Source: Bacillota bacterium (GTDB taxonomy: Bacteria > Bacillota > Clostridia > Christensenellales > SZUA-584). From it: DNA of 64,000 bases. The notes under the pieces are model-generated. The model was not told the DNA's origin, searched no databases, and was given only the letters and a program-made list of their open reading frames with translations. Below are positions 1-8,757 of this stretch, piece after piece. The stretch spans positions 58,806 to 122,805 of the forward strand of contig JAEWTW010000035.1 of the NCBI GenBank assembly GCA_023397655.1, in the 5' to 3' direction. A program made the translations under genes and the position numbers. Numbering within the stretch: position 1 is the stretch's first letter; each line of letters opens with the position of its first letter.

Positions 1-20
1 CAATCTCATCGTACCTGATA

Positions 21-1235
21 TCAGGTCTTGGACTTGGATTTGGACAGCACGTCGAAGCCCACCGCCAGCAGCAAAACGAAGCCCTTAATGGCCTGCTGCC
101 AGTCGATGCTGACGCCCATGATGGACATGCCGTTGTTCAGTACGCCCATCAGCAAGCCGCCGACAATCGCACCGATAACGGTGCCGATACCGCCCGTGGT
201 GGATGCACCGCCGATAAAGCACGCAGAGATCGCGTCCAGCTCAAAGCCGTAGCCGCCTTTAGGAGTTGCCGAGTTAAGACGGCCCGTGAACACGATACCG
301 GCCAATGCCGTCAGCACTCCCATGTTCACATACACCCAGAACAGCACACGCTTGGTCTTGATACCCGACAGGCGCGCCGCCTTGGGGTTGCCGCCGAAAG
401 CGTAGATGTGGCGTCCGGGGATGGTCTTTTCGGTGACGAAGGTGTACAGCAGCACCAATGCCACCACAATGACCAGCACCATCGGGATGCCTCTGTACAG
501 CGACAGCGCATAACAGAACGCCATGATCACTGCCGTTATCAGCACAATCTTGGCGACAAACGTTCCCGGATGAGATACGTCGAAGTTGTACTTTTTACGG
601 TTGGCGCGCTTGCTGATCTCATTGAATATGAACAGCACGCTTGCAACCGCACCCAATACAAGCGTGAGCACATTATACCCTTCTATGTTTGCGAAGTCCG
701 GCAAGAAGCCCGCCGCTATGAAAGTATATGTTTCGGGCAACGGCGCGAGGCTGGTACCCTGCAGCACCACCATGGTGAGCCCTCTGAATATCAGCTGGCC
801 GCCCAGCGTCACGATGAACGCCGGTACGCCGATATAAGCGATCCACATGCCCTGCCACGCGCCGATGATAAAGCCGATAAACAGTGACAGTATCATTGCG
901 ATCCATACGGGCATGCCCATCTTGAGTATGAATATGGCGGACATTGCACCCACGAAGCCCACAACCGAACCGACCGACAGGTCGATGTTGCCGATGGTCA
1001 GTATGCACAGCAGCATGCCGATGGCCAGTATCAGAACGTAAGCGTTCTGCTGTATCAGATTGGAGATGTTGAGCGGCTGAAGCAATATACCTTTGGTAAA
1101 CATGTCTCCAAAAGAAACAGGCTCTTTCAGTATACCGCTGGTTAATATCTGGAATACGAGTATGACGACAACCAGCGCTATGATCATGGCATACTGACGG
1201 ATATTCCCTCTCAGAACAGACTTTATGCTTTTCAT
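21..1235 (-). CDS. mmsB: Multiple-monosaccharide ABC transporter permease (MmsB/GguB-like)
   Basis: Inner-membrane permease of a ribose/xylose-type sugar importer, 404 aa. The protein is hydrophobic throughout, starting with a membrane segment near residues 14-32. It has the family signature around residues 75-95 ([19 protein letters not shown]) and the C-terminal glycine-rich block [19 protein letters not shown]. The longer length and the central soluble insertion ([15 protein letters not shown]) fit the multiple-monosaccharide (GguB/MmsB) branch rather than RbsC. The start was placed at the ATG that overlaps the ATPase stop by 4 bp (ATGA), with AAGGAGG just upstream; the longer frame reads into the ATPase gene. 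It is the last gene seen of the binding-protein/ATPase/permease operon. The substrate is not determined. Confidence 0.9.
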   Translation of the reverse strand: MKSIKSVLRGNIRQYAMIIALVVVILVFQILTSGILKEPVSFGDMFTKGILLQPLNISNLIQQNAYVLILAIGMLLCILTIGNIDLSVGSVVGFVGAMSAIFILKMGMPVWIAMILSLFIGFIIGAWQGMWIAYIGVPAFIVTLGGQLIFRGLTMVVLQGTSLAPLPETYTFIAAGFLPDFANIEGYNVLTLVLGAVASVLFIFNEISKRANRKKYNFDVSHPGTFVAKIVLITAVIMAFCYALSLYRGIPMVLVIVVALVLLYTFVTEKTIPGRHIYAFGGNPKAARLSGIKTKRVLFWVYVNMGVLTALAGIVFTGRLNSATPKGGYGFELDAISACFIGGASTTGGIGTVIGAIVGGLLMGVLNNGMSIMGVSIDWQQAIKGFVLLLAVGFDVLSKSKSKT

Positions 1236-2776
1236 TTTACTACCTCCTTGTTGCTCTGCATAATGCATTGCATGATCCTCTCCTGTGACGCTTCGTTCGC
1301 CGCAAGCTCTCCCACGGTCGTTCCGCGGTTCATGACATAAATGCGGTCGCACATGCCCAGCAACTCGGGCAGCTCGGACGATATCATTACGATGGATTTT
1401 CCGCGTGATACCAGGTCATTTATGATCGTATATATCTCATATTTGGCGCCGACATCGATGCCGCGCGTTGGTTCATCCAGAAAAAGAATATCCGGGTCCG
1501 CAAATATCCATTTGCTGAATACTACCTTCTGTTGGTTTCCGCCTGAAAGGTTTCCCGTCTTCTGCAGTATGCTGGATGATTTGATGTTGAGCTTGGCCCT
1601 GTAGTCCTCACCCACCTGTATTTCCTTGTTGTCGTCGATCACCAGGCCACGTTTGAGCGTACTCAGCGACGACAGAGTGATGTTTCTTTTGATGTCATCG
1701 ATTAGTATCAGACCAGCTGACTTTCTGTCTTCCGTCGCGTACGCAATGCCGTTATTGATCGCGTCGCTGATGTCGTGCATCACCAGCGGTTTGCCGTCCT
1801 TGCGGACTGTACCCGTTATTTTGGTTCCATAAGCCTTGCCGAACAGGCTCATCGCCAGCTCGGTGCGGCCTGCGCCCATCAAACCCGCGATGCCCAGCAC
1901 CTCGCCCCGGCGCACATTCATGCTGACGTTGCGGATCACCTGCTTTTGGTCGTCCACCGGACTGTACACATTCCAGTTTTCCACCTCGAAACAGACTTCG
2001 CCGGGTTTGTGATTGCGCTTGGGGAACCGGTCCGTCAGCTCGCGGCCCACCATTGCCTTGATGATGCGCTCTTCGGTGATGTCGTCCACTCCTTTGACGA
2101 GCGTCTCGATCGTCGCACCATCGCGAATGATCGTAATCTCATCCGCCACCTTGGTGACCTCATTAAGTTTATGCGAAATGATGATGCTCGTAATGCCCTG
2201 AGATTTGAGTTCCACCAGCAAATCCAGCAGGTGGTCTGAATCCTCATCGTTCAGTGCGGCTGTCGGTTCATCCAGTATCAGTATCTTGACGTCCTTGGCA
2301 AGCGCCTTCACGATTTCAACCAATTGCTGCTTGCCAAGGCCGATATCTTTCACCTTCGTATCGGTATTTTCATCCAGACCGACCTTTTTCAGCATCTCTA
2401 TTGTTTTCTGACGCGTTTTGTCCCAGTTGATGACGAGTTTATTACTTGACTGTTCATTTCCCAAGAAAATATTCTCAGCAATGGACAGACTGGGAATGAG
2501 GGCAAGCTCCTGATGTATAATGGCAATACCTTTGGCTTCGCTGTCGTTAATGAACTTAAATACGCAGACTTCTCCCTCAACGACAATGTCCCCCTCGTAA
2601 GTCCCGTGAGGATACACTCCGCTCAGAATATTCATCAGCGTCGATTTGCCGGCGCCATTTTCGCCGACCAGCGCATGGATATTATGAGGCTTGACCCGCA
2701 AGTTAACATTATCAAGAGCTTTGACTCCCGGAAATGTTTTTGTGATGTTCCTCATCTCTAAAATATACTTTTCCAT
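1232..2776 (-). CDS. mmsA: Multiple-monosaccharide ABC transporter ATP-binding protein (MmsA/GguA-like)
   Basis: Double-NBD ATPase (514 aa) energising sugar import. Walker [10 protein letters not shown] is at about residues 38-46 and the first Walker B is [10 protein letters not shown]. The second half has the usual degenerate P-loop ([10 protein letters not shown]), the signature [14 protein letters not shown] and [14 protein letters not shown]. The [13 protein letters not shown] segment after the first P-loop is typical of the XylG/GguA/MmsA group. It sits between the ChvE-like lipoprotein, separated by an intergenic hairpin, and the permease, with a 4-bp overlap, so it is almost certainly translationally coupled to the permease. 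Confidence 0.92.
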   Translation of the reverse strand: MEKYILEMRNITKTFPGVKALDNVNLRVKPHNIHALVGENGAGKSTLMNILSGVYPHGTYEGDIVVEGEVCVFKFINDSEAKGIAIIHQELALIPSLSIAENIFLGNEQSSNKLVINWDKTRQKTIEMLKKVGLDENTDTKVKDIGLGKQQLVEIVKALAKDVKILILDEPTAALNDEDSDHLLDLLVELKSQGITSIIISHKLNEVTKVADEITIIRDGATIETLVKGVDDITEERIIKAMVGRELTDRFPKRNHKPGEVCFEVENWNVYSPVDDQKQVIRNVSMNVRRGEVLGIAGLMGAGRTELAMSLFGKAYGTKITGTVRKDGKPLVMHDISDAINNGIAYATEDRKSAGLILIDDIKRNITLSSLSTLKRGLVIDDNKEIQVGEDYRAKLNIKSSSILQKTGNLSGGNQQKVVFSKWIFADPDILFLDEPTRGIDVGAKYEIYTIINDLVSRGKSIVMISSELPELLGMCDRIYVMNRGTTVGELAANEASQERIMQCIMQSNKEVVK

Positions 2777-2831
2777 AGTCTAACTCCTTTATCTGCCCAG
2801 AACCAGTTATATTATACACCTCTATAGCCTT

Positions 2832-2867
2832 AATCGGCTAGCGGTATTTGCTTACCGCTAGCCGATT
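2832..2867 (-). terminator. Perfect hairpin between binding protein and ATPase
   Basis: Inverted repeat with 15-bp arms (2832-2846 and 2853-2867) and a 6-nt loop. In the direction of transcription (minus) it is not followed by a U-run, so it more likely protects the 3' end of the binding-protein transcript and allows partial read-through than acts as a full terminator. Read on the plus strand it is followed by five Ts. Confidence 0.6.
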
Positions 2868-2899
2868 TTTGGCCACTTACATGATCTTGATTGCGTGTA

Positions 2900-4045
2900 T
2901 TATTTTATATCGTCTGCTGTCAGATAACCGGAATCCATGACCAGTTCCTGGTAGTTTTCAACGGTTACAGTATACGGGATGAGCAGGTACGAAGGAACGA
3001 TCTTCTTGTTGTTGTCATAGGTGGTCGTATCGTTGATCTCCGGCTCATTTCCTGCAAGCACCGCGTCCACCATGTCGGCCGCAACCTTCGCCAGATCTCT
3101 GGTGTCTTTCAGTATCGTCGAATACTGCTGTCCGGCAATGATTAGCTTGATGGAAGCCGCTTCAGCGTCCTGACCCGTCACAACCGGCCAGTCTTCCGTT
3201 CCGGGCTGATAACCAAAGGAGGTCAGCGCGGAGATGATACCTCTGGACAGGCCGTCATAGGGAGACAGCACGCCATCCAGCTTGTTACCGCTTGTGTAGT
3301 TGGCTGCCAGCAGCGCATCCATACGGGCCTGAGCCACAGCGCCGTCCCAACGGAGCGTTCCGATGTCAGCCTGAGCCGTCTGGCCAGAGGGAATCACAAC
3401 GGTTCCAGCGTCGATCAGCGGCTGGAGCACATCCATAGCGCCGGAGTAGAAGTAGAAGGAGTTGGTGTCGTCCGGAGAACCGGCAAACAGCTCAACGTTG
3501 TAGGGGCCGTCGCCCTTGGTTTTCAGGCCTTCCACCAGAGACTCGGCCTGCAGTTTGCCAACGCCTCTGTTGTCAAAAGTCGCATAGTAGGAAACAGCTT
3601 CGGTGTCAACCAGCAGGCGGTCGTAGGAGATGATCTTCACGCCGTCTTTGCCAGCCTGATCCAGTGTCGCGGAAAGCGTGGAACCGTCAACAGCCGCGAT
3701 AACAAGCACCTTCGCACCCTTGGTGATCATGTTCTCAATCTGAGACTTCTGTGTCGGGATATCGTCTTCCGCGTACTGCAGGTCAACGGTGTATCCTCTT
3801 TCCTCAAGGATGTCCTTCATCGTGTTGCCGTCTTTAATCCAGCGTTCGCTCGACTGAGTCGGCATCGAGATACCAATGTAGCCGCCATCTTCAGCTGGCG
3901 CAGCGGGCTCTTCAGCCGGGGCTTCAGCCGGCGCTTCGGTCGCAGCCGGCGCTTCGGTCGCAGCCGGAGGGGTGGTTGTTCCGCCACAAGCAACCAGTGC
4001 AAACACTAACGCAAGCACAAGCGAGAACAATACGATTTTTTTCAT
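2900..4045 (-). CDS. chvE: ChvE-like multiple-sugar-binding lipoprotein
   Basis: Periplasmic-type binding protein anchored as a lipoprotein, 381 aa. The signal peptide ends in LVFALVAC (lipobox cysteine near residue 20) and is followed by a Pro/Ala/Glu/Thr linker of about 35 residues. The mature domain starts with [13 protein letters not shown], characteristic of the ChvE/XylF group, and contains [12 protein letters not shown] and the hinge-region motif SPYDGLSRG. The start was chosen at the ATG preceded by AAGGAGTAAG; the upstream in-frame extension has no signal. It is the first gene of the operon and has a strong promoter about 240 bp upstream. The encoding DNA of the linker contains an 18-bp tandem repeat. 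Confidence 0.92.
   Translation of the reverse strand: MKKIVLFSLVLALVFALVACGGTTTPPAATEAPAATEAPAEAPAEEPAAPAEDGGYIGISMPTQSSERWIKDGNTMKDILEERGYTVDLQYAEDDIPTQKSQIENMITKGAKVLVIAAVDGSTLSATLDQAGKDGVKIISYDRLLVDTEAVSYYATFDNRGVGKLQAESLVEGLKTKGDGPYNVELFAGSPDDTNSFYFYSGAMDVLQPLIDAGTVVIPSGQTAQADIGTLRWDGAVAQARMDALLAANYTSGNKLDGVLSPYDGLSRGIISALTSFGYQPGTEDWPVVTGQDAEAASIKLIIAGQQYSTILKDTRDLAKVAADMVDAVLAGNEPEINDTTTYDNNKKIVPSYLLIPYTVTVENYQELVMDSGYLTADDIK
3933..3968 (-). repeat. 18-bp tandem duplication in lipoprotein linker
   Basis: Two adjacent 18-bp units (3933-3950, 3951-3968) differ only at the last base. They encode the repeated linker residues PAATEA behind the lipobox. The duplication sits in a low-constraint linker and could vary in copy number between strains. 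Confidence 0.75.
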
Positions 4046-4194
4046 ATTCTTACTCCTTACATATAGTTTATTGCTTCGAGTAACACAACTTACCAAAGCA
4101 AATCGAAAATTCAGATTAGATCTTTTAAGGCCCGCATTGGCCCTACGGTATTCTTGTATTTATGCTGTAATAACTGGCTTTCTTCACTGTTTGA

Positions 4195-4208
4195 TGTTAA
4201 CGTTTTTG
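4195..4208 (-). promoter_or_regulatory. cre-like (CcpA) site in leader of chvE-like operon
   Basis: Minus-strand CAAAAACGTTAACA matches the catabolite-response consensus TGWAANCGNTNWCA at 12 of 14 positions, with a full right half. It lies downstream of the promoter, where CcpA would act as a road-block. No CcpA gene is in the window, so this rests on motif match only. Confidence 0.4.
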
Positions 4209-4281
4209 TGCCCAATCCCTAAACAACTTTGTTTTATTATTATCGTTGCGGATTGGTTTTTTACTTTTTTGTTCGTTTCAT

Positions 4282-4310
4282 ATTGTAGCATTGCAGATTT
4301 GCAATGTCAA
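4282..4310 (-). promoter_or_regulatory. Sigma-A promoter of the chvE-like operon
   Basis: -35 TTGACA (4305-4310), 17-bp spacer and -10 TACAAT (4282-4287) on the minus strand. The spacer carries the inverted repeat ATTGCA-N4-TGCAAT (4290-4305), which overlaps the last base of the -35, a plausible operator for the divergent DeoR-type regulator. Confidence 0.75.
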
Positions 4311-4359
4311 CACTTACGTACAAGTATTTTTTATGTTCATTTAATTTTTGCCTTACTTA

Positions 4360-4388
4360 TTGTCAAATAAGAATGTTTACCTTATTAT
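4360..4388 (+). promoter_or_regulatory. Sigma-A promoter of the DeoR-family regulator
   Basis: -35 TTGTCA (4360-4365), 17-bp spacer, -10 TATTAT (4383-4388), about 35 bp before the start codon at 4426. Confidence 0.65.
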
Positions 4389-4425
4389 TAATCATATAAA
4401 CTTTCAAAAGGCCTGGGTGCTTTAG

Positions 4426-5202
4426 ATGTTTGCAATTGAGCGTATGAACATAATCAAAGATTACCTGCTTAAAGACAAGCATGTTTCTGTTGCCAGGCTG
4501 AGTGACCTGCTGAACGTCACAGAGGTGACCATACGCCGCGATCTTGAAAAGCTTGAAAAGGAAGGCTTTCTGAAGCGTGCACATGGCGGAGCCGTGCTCA
4601 ACGAACTGCTGGATGATGCATATGTTATGGAGCTGCCCTCAGAAGATGAACACACCTTGCAGCGCCTTGAAATTGCGGACACCGTTTTCCATATCATATC
4701 CGATAACGACATCATCATGCTGACCGATGGCCTGACCAACCAGCAGATCGCAAAACGGCTGACCCAGAAGACCGGCCTGACCGTGCTGACCAACGACTTG
4801 AAAATCGCGCTTGAGTTTTCCTCATCTCCCGGCAACAAGATGATACTGCTGGGCGGCGATCTGGACGAATACGCCGTTTACGGCCAGCTGGCCATCAATA
4901 ACATGCAGAATTTTTCGCTGAACCATCTCATCGTCGAAGTGGACGGCATCTGCAAAAAGACGGGTATTACCGTATCGAGCATCAGCAAAGCATCCCTGAT
5001 ACAGCAGGCCTGCAACATGGCCCAAACCGTTTCTATCGTATGCCTGGCTGATCATTTCGGAGAAAAATCGTTCTATCGTGTCGGCGGGCTCGAAATTGCC
5101 AACAAGATAATTACTAACTCTACACTCAACGACACATATAAAGATTTCCTTTTTGACTTGAATATACAATTATATACTTCAGTCGATATTTACGAAGAAT
5201 AG
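4426..5202 (+). CDS. DeoR-family sugar-responsive transcriptional regulator
   Basis: 258 aa. The N-terminal DeoR winged helix (about residues 1-57) is clear: MFAIERMNIIKDYL, VARLSDLLNVTEVTIRRDL, LEKEGFLKRAHGG. The C-terminal half resembles the DeoRC sugar-phosphate sensor (TDGLTNQQIAKRL, VLTNDLKIALEF, ILLGGDLD), although the usual D-x-G-T-T element near the effector site reads LTDGLTN. It is divergent from the ChvE-type transporter and co-directional with an orphan ATPase 30 bp downstream, so it probably controls one or both. The initiating ATG has only a weak ribosome binding site. Confidence 0.85.
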   Translation: MFAIERMNIIKDYLLKDKHVSVARLSDLLNVTEVTIRRDLEKLEKEGFLKRAHGGAVLNELLDDAYVMELPSEDEHTLQRLEIADTVFHIISDNDIIMLTDGLTNQQIAKRLTQKTGLTVLTNDLKIALEFSSSPGNKMILLGGDLDEYAVYGQLAINNMQNFSLNHLIVEVDGICKKTGITVSSISKASLIQQACNMAQTVSIVCLADHFGEKSFYRVGGLEIANKIITNSTLNDTYKDFLFDLNIQLYTSVDIYEE

Positions 5203-5232
5203 GTTCTATAAAAGCGAAGGAGTATTGAAGAG

Positions 5233-6726
5233 ATGGCCTCTAAGCTTCTCCAGCTTGAGAATGTCAGTTTGTCTCTTGAGAACTTCCGTCTCAGTGACAT
5301 CAATATCGATCTGTTCGAGAACGAGATTCATGTTGTGATGGGAGAAAACGGTGCAGGTAAAAGTCTGCTGATGCAGGTGATCAGCGGCTTTATTGCGCCG
5401 CAATCCGGGCAGATACTGATCAACGACAAGCCGGTGAAAAGCAAGGCGTTCTCATCCGACCTTTACGACGACGTTATTTACATCCGCCAGGACGCAACGA
5501 TGCTCACCCAGCTATCCATCGCTGAAAACCTTTTCTTTCATAACCTGCCGTATAAAAACAAGCTGATTAAGAGCATTGACTACGACAAACTCAACTACAT
5601 GTGCCAGCAGCTGATTGAGGAGCTCAGCCTCCCCGTTTCAGTGTTCGACAAGGTCGCGATGCTCGGTTTCGCCCAGCGGCAGATCATCGAGTTTTGCCGG
5701 GCTTATATTTCAGACGCGAAGATCGTCATACTGGACGAGCCTTCGTCCGCCCTCACCCCCAGTGAACGCGAGCTGCTGTACCGTATAGTCAACAAAATCA
5801 AAGAGCGCGGCGCGGGCGTATTCTACATCACGCACTGTCTGGAGGATGTATCGCTGCTGGGTGACCGTGTTACGATTATTAGAAATGGCAAGATTATGGG
5901 GACAAAGATCGTCTCCGAGTGCCCGCAGGAAGAGATCATTCGCATGCTCAGCGGGCATTACATCAAGAACAGGTATCCCAAAATTGTGATTCGCAAGGGC
6001 AAGAATATATTCTCCGTGCGCAACCTGAGCTTCGCAAACAAGCTTTGCGACATCAACCTGGACGTGTACGAGGGCGACATACTGGGCATCACCGGATTGG
6101 CCGGTTCCGGACGCACGCTGCTGGCCAACTGCCTGTTCGGCGCGGTGGACAACGTGCAGGGAGATATATTCATCAACGGCAGCAAGGTATTGCTGGACAG
6201 CCCGTACAAGGCGATTTGCAACGGCATTGCGCTGGTACCTGAGAACCGCCTTACCGACTCGATCTTCGGCGCGCTGGATGTCAAGAACAACGTCGCACTG
6301 GCGGCGCTCAAGCGGTTCGCCAATTACAGCATGATCAACACCACATTTCTGGAGCAGGCGGTGGCGGATTACGTGACCAAACTCAACATACCGCAGAGCC
6401 CCAATCACAACATATTGGAATACAGCGGCGGCAACCAACAAAAGGCGATTTTCGCGAAGTGGATCATGAGCCGCGCCAAGATATTCATACTGGACGAACC
6501 CACCCGCGGGCTAGATATCGCAAGTAAAATCGATATCTACAATTCCATTAACGATCTGATCAAGAAAAAGGCCGGTATCATATTCATATCATCCGACGTC
6601 GAGGAGATACTCGGTATCTGTGACCGCGTTGCGGTGCTGGCGGACCGCAAACTCGTCTGCAATGTACCCACTAAGGATATATCTGTGGAGAAGGTAATGG
6701 AGCTCTCCACAAGCAAAGAGGGCTAG
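5233..6726 (+). CDS. Orphan double-domain sugar ABC transporter ATPase
   Basis: 497 aa with two NBDs of the ribose/xylose type. The first has Walker [11 protein letters not shown] and Walker B VILDEPSSAL, with a signature altered to LGFAQRQIIEF. The second has GLAGSGRTLL, YSGGNQQKAIFAKW and FILDEPTRGLDIASK. RBS GAAGGAG is 10 bp upstream. No permease or binding protein accompanies it, although the divergent operon has a full set with its own ATPase. It may serve another permease or substitute for the MmsA-like ATPase under DeoR control. Divergence from the other four double ATPases in the window argues against a recent duplication. Confidence 0.85.
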   Translation: MASKLLQLENVSLSLENFRLSDINIDLFENEIHVVMGENGAGKSLLMQVISGFIAPQSGQILINDKPVKSKAFSSDLYDDVIYIRQDATMLTQLSIAENLFFHNLPYKNKLIKSIDYDKLNYMCQQLIEELSLPVSVFDKVAMLGFAQRQIIEFCRAYISDAKIVILDEPSSALTPSERELLYRIVNKIKERGAGVFYITHCLEDVSLLGDRVTIIRNGKIMGTKIVSECPQEEIIRMLSGHYIKNRYPKIVIRKGKNIFSVRNLSFANKLCDINLDVYEGDILGITGLAGSGRTLLANCLFGAVDNVQGDIFINGSKVLLDSPYKAICNGIALVPENRLTDSIFGALDVKNNVALAALKRFANYSMINTTFLEQAVADYVTKLNIPQSPNHNILEYSGGNQQKAIFAKWIMSRAKIFILDEPTRGLDIASKIDIYNSINDLIKKKAGIIFISSDVEEILGICDRVAVLADRKLVCNVPTKDISVEKVMELSTSKEG

Positions 6727-6773
6727 CCTCTCAGCTAAGCCCCCGTATACGTTATTCCGTAAAAATGGTCCTG

Positions 6774-7259
6774 TCACACGAGACCCTGACCCATATCTTC
6801 GGGCGTTTCTCCCGGCTCAGCAGCTGTCTTTTTCAGCAGCAGCAGCGTGTTTTTAAAATTCCTGACCGCGTCCTCCATCAGCTCAAAGTTCTCTTCCGTC
6901 ATGTCGCAGTAGATGAACAGATTTTCCATATCGTCCAGCGCCTGCTGAAACGAAAGGTTTAATTCGATGAACCGCTGAAAGCAGTTGTGTGACGAGGTGC
7001 ATTCAAACTTTTTAATATCATCCTTGATGAACCTGACGATACCCCCCTCAGTCCCGAACGCCCCCACGCTTAGCGGATACGGGCTGATCCGCTGCAGAAA
7101 ATACTCATTGTCCTTATTGATGTTGTAAAGATACGTGATCTTTGTTCCGTCGACGACAAAGGTGATGTAGCATACGATGCCGTGCAGCGACTTGACCTTA
7201 GCGCCCAACTGATGCAGTTCCATGACAAGCTTGTCTTGCCGGCTTGAAAACATATCCAT
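6774..7259 (-). CDS. Unknown 161-aa protein coupled to ArsB/NhaD-type carrier
   Basis: I do not recognise the family. The N-terminal half is beta-rich (VCYITFVVDGTKITYLYN) and the C-terminal half is helical (FQQALDDMENLFIYC, FKNTLLLLKKTAAE). It has no signal peptide or membrane segment, so it is probably cytosolic. The start is the ATG preceded by AGAGGAGG; the longer frame runs into the carrier gene. It lies 16 bp downstream of the carrier and is therefore probably an operon partner, perhaps an accessory or regulatory subunit, which is inference from position only. Confidence 0.7.
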   Translation of the reverse strand: MDMFSSRQDKLVMELHQLGAKVKSLHGIVCYITFVVDGTKITYLYNINKDNEYFLQRISPYPLSVGAFGTEGGIVRFIKDDIKKFECTSSHNCFQRFIELNLSFQQALDDMENLFIYCDMTEENFELMEDAVRNFKNTLLLLKKTAAEPGETPEDMGQGLV

Positions 7260-7275
7260 ATAGATTTTCCTCCTC

Positions 7276-8547
7276 TTACAAATAGAACAGCAGCAGGTAC
7301 GCGCTCGCCAGCACAACGCTGACAACCATCATCGGAAAGCCCACCTTAAAAAACTTCTTAAATGATAAATCGTAGCCCTGCTTCTTGGCAATACAGGAAA
7401 CCACAATATTCGCCGAAGCGCCGATCAGCGTGCCGTTGCCGCCGAGGCAGGCTCCCAGCGAGATTGCCCACCAGAACGCCTGAATGCTCGTATGCCCCGA
7501 TTGTCCGATTGCCTTCACCAGCGGAATCATCGTCGCAACAAACGGTATATTGTCCACGAACGCCGAAACGAATGCCGATATCCACACGAGCGCAAGACCG
7601 GTCAGTACGGAATCACCTTTGGTCACTGTGATGATGCCGTTTGCCAGCTCCTTCATGATTCCTTTTTCCTCGAGACCGCCCACGATGATGAACAGCCCGA
7701 CGAAGAAGAATATCACCGGCCATTCCACGCTCTTGAAGGCGTCCTCCACATCCTCTTTTGTGATGATCAGCAGCAGCACCGCACCGGCTATCGCCACCAC
7801 CGAGGAGGGATAATCGAACGTCTCATGGAGAAAGAATCCGATCATAATGAGCACCATGACCGCGACCGACTTGAAAGCCAGCTTCTTATCCGTGATCGAC
7901 TTGTTAGGGTCGAAGCTCATGATCTTCAGCTTCAGCTCGTCTCTGACCACCATCTTCTTTCTGTAAATCAGCCTCAGCAGCATGAACGTGACGATAAATA
8001 TGACAATACAGACAGGCAGCAGGTTGGTGAGAAAATCGCCGAAGCCGAGCCCCGCCGCGCTGCCGATCATGATATTGGGCGGGTCGCCGATCAGCGTGGA
8101 CGTGCCGCCGATGTTGGACGCCAGTATCTCAGGGATGAGAAACGGGATGGGGTCGAGCTCTAGCGTCTCGGTGATCACCAGTGTCATCGGCGCGATCAGC
8201 AGCACGGTCGTCACGTTGTCCAGCAGCGCCGAGGTAATTGCTGTAATGATCGAGAAGGACAGCACAATCCGCCACGGATCCGCTTTCGTCAGCTTCGCAG
8301 CCCATATGGCGACGTACTCAAACAGGCCTGCGTTCTTGATGATGCCAACGCTGACCATCATGCCGATGAGCACGCCGATGGTATTGAGGTCGATATAATG
8401 AAACGCGTCCTCCCCCGACATCACCTTGAACAGTATCATCAGCGCACCACCGGCCAGTGCCGCTACGGAGCGCTGAATGAGTTCCGTCATGATAAAAAAC
8501 ATGGTCACAACAAAAATGGCAATAGTAATAATCGTATTTGTATCCAT
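7276..8547 (-). CDS. ArsB/NhaD/CitM-type (SLC13-like) ion transporter
   Basis: 423 aa, about 11 membrane segments. It has the two re-entrant style repeats of the family: the first half contains TSALLDNVTTVLL and SNIGGTSTLIGDPPN, the second VSAFVDNIPFVATMIP and CLGGNGTLIGASAN. Members move arsenite, Na+/H+ or di/tricarboxylates, and the sequence does not decide between these; no arsenic genes are nearby. The start at 8547 was chosen over upstream ATGs because of a GAGG element 7 nt before it. A promoter-like TTGATA-16-TATAAT lies about 140 bp upstream, giving a long leader. Confidence 0.82.
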   Translation of the reverse strand: MDTNTIITIAIFVVTMFFIMTELIQRSVAALAGGALMILFKVMSGEDAFHYIDLNTIGVLIGMMVSVGIIKNAGLFEYVAIWAAKLTKADPWRIVLSFSIITAITSALLDNVTTVLLIAPMTLVITETLELDPIPFLIPEILASNIGGTSTLIGDPPNIMIGSAAGLGFGDFLTNLLPVCIVIFIVTFMLLRLIYRKKMVVRDELKLKIMSFDPNKSITDKKLAFKSVAVMVLIMIGFFLHETFDYPSSVVAIAGAVLLLIITKEDVEDAFKSVEWPVIFFFVGLFIIVGGLEEKGIMKELANGIITVTKGDSVLTGLALVWISAFVSAFVDNIPFVATMIPLVKAIGQSGHTSIQAFWWAISLGACLGGNGTLIGASANIVVSCIAKKQGYDLSFKKFFKVGFPMMVVSVVLASAYLLLFYL

Positions 8548-8679
8548 CTTACGCCTCAACATTTTTGCATTCAGATACAATACAAGGGGACTCTTATGAT
8601 GGTTACTTCCTGGGGTATATCGGAACCTCTATGCGGTAATCATGCTCAATCCTTTTGTATATAGAAAATGCATACTTTA

Positions 8680-8707
8680 ATCAACATCAGTCATTATACT
8701 CCGATTA
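8680..8707 (-). promoter_or_regulatory. Probable promoter of the ArsB/NhaD-type operon
   Basis: Minus-strand TTGATA, 16-bp spacer, TATAAT. The resulting leader of roughly 130 nt contains GGTTCC-N11-GGAAGTAACC pairing possibilities, but I could not match it to a known riboswitch class. End positions are approximate to a few bases. Confidence 0.5.
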
Positions 8708-8757
8708 GTTAATATATCAAATGAAATTTATTGTATTTTAAAAGATTGTTTTTTCTC

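Larger units (their letters stand above)
4046..4425. other. Divergent intergenic region between chvE-like operon and deoR-like gene
   Basis: AT-rich 380-bp region holding a minus-strand promoter for the transporter operon (4282-4310), a plus-strand promoter for the regulator (4360-4388), a palindrome in the minus promoter spacer and a cre-like element (4195-4208). The leader of the transporter mRNA would be about 230 nt. I see no gene in it. Confidence 0.7.

Noticed and set aside
8560..8680. Possible riboswitch (lysine- or ion-type) in the leader of the ArsB/NhaD-type gene, because of ATAGAGG and GGTTCC/GGAAGTAACC pairing.
   Set aside because: The leader is too short for a lysine riboswitch and I could not place the conserved core of any ion or c-di-AMP class.
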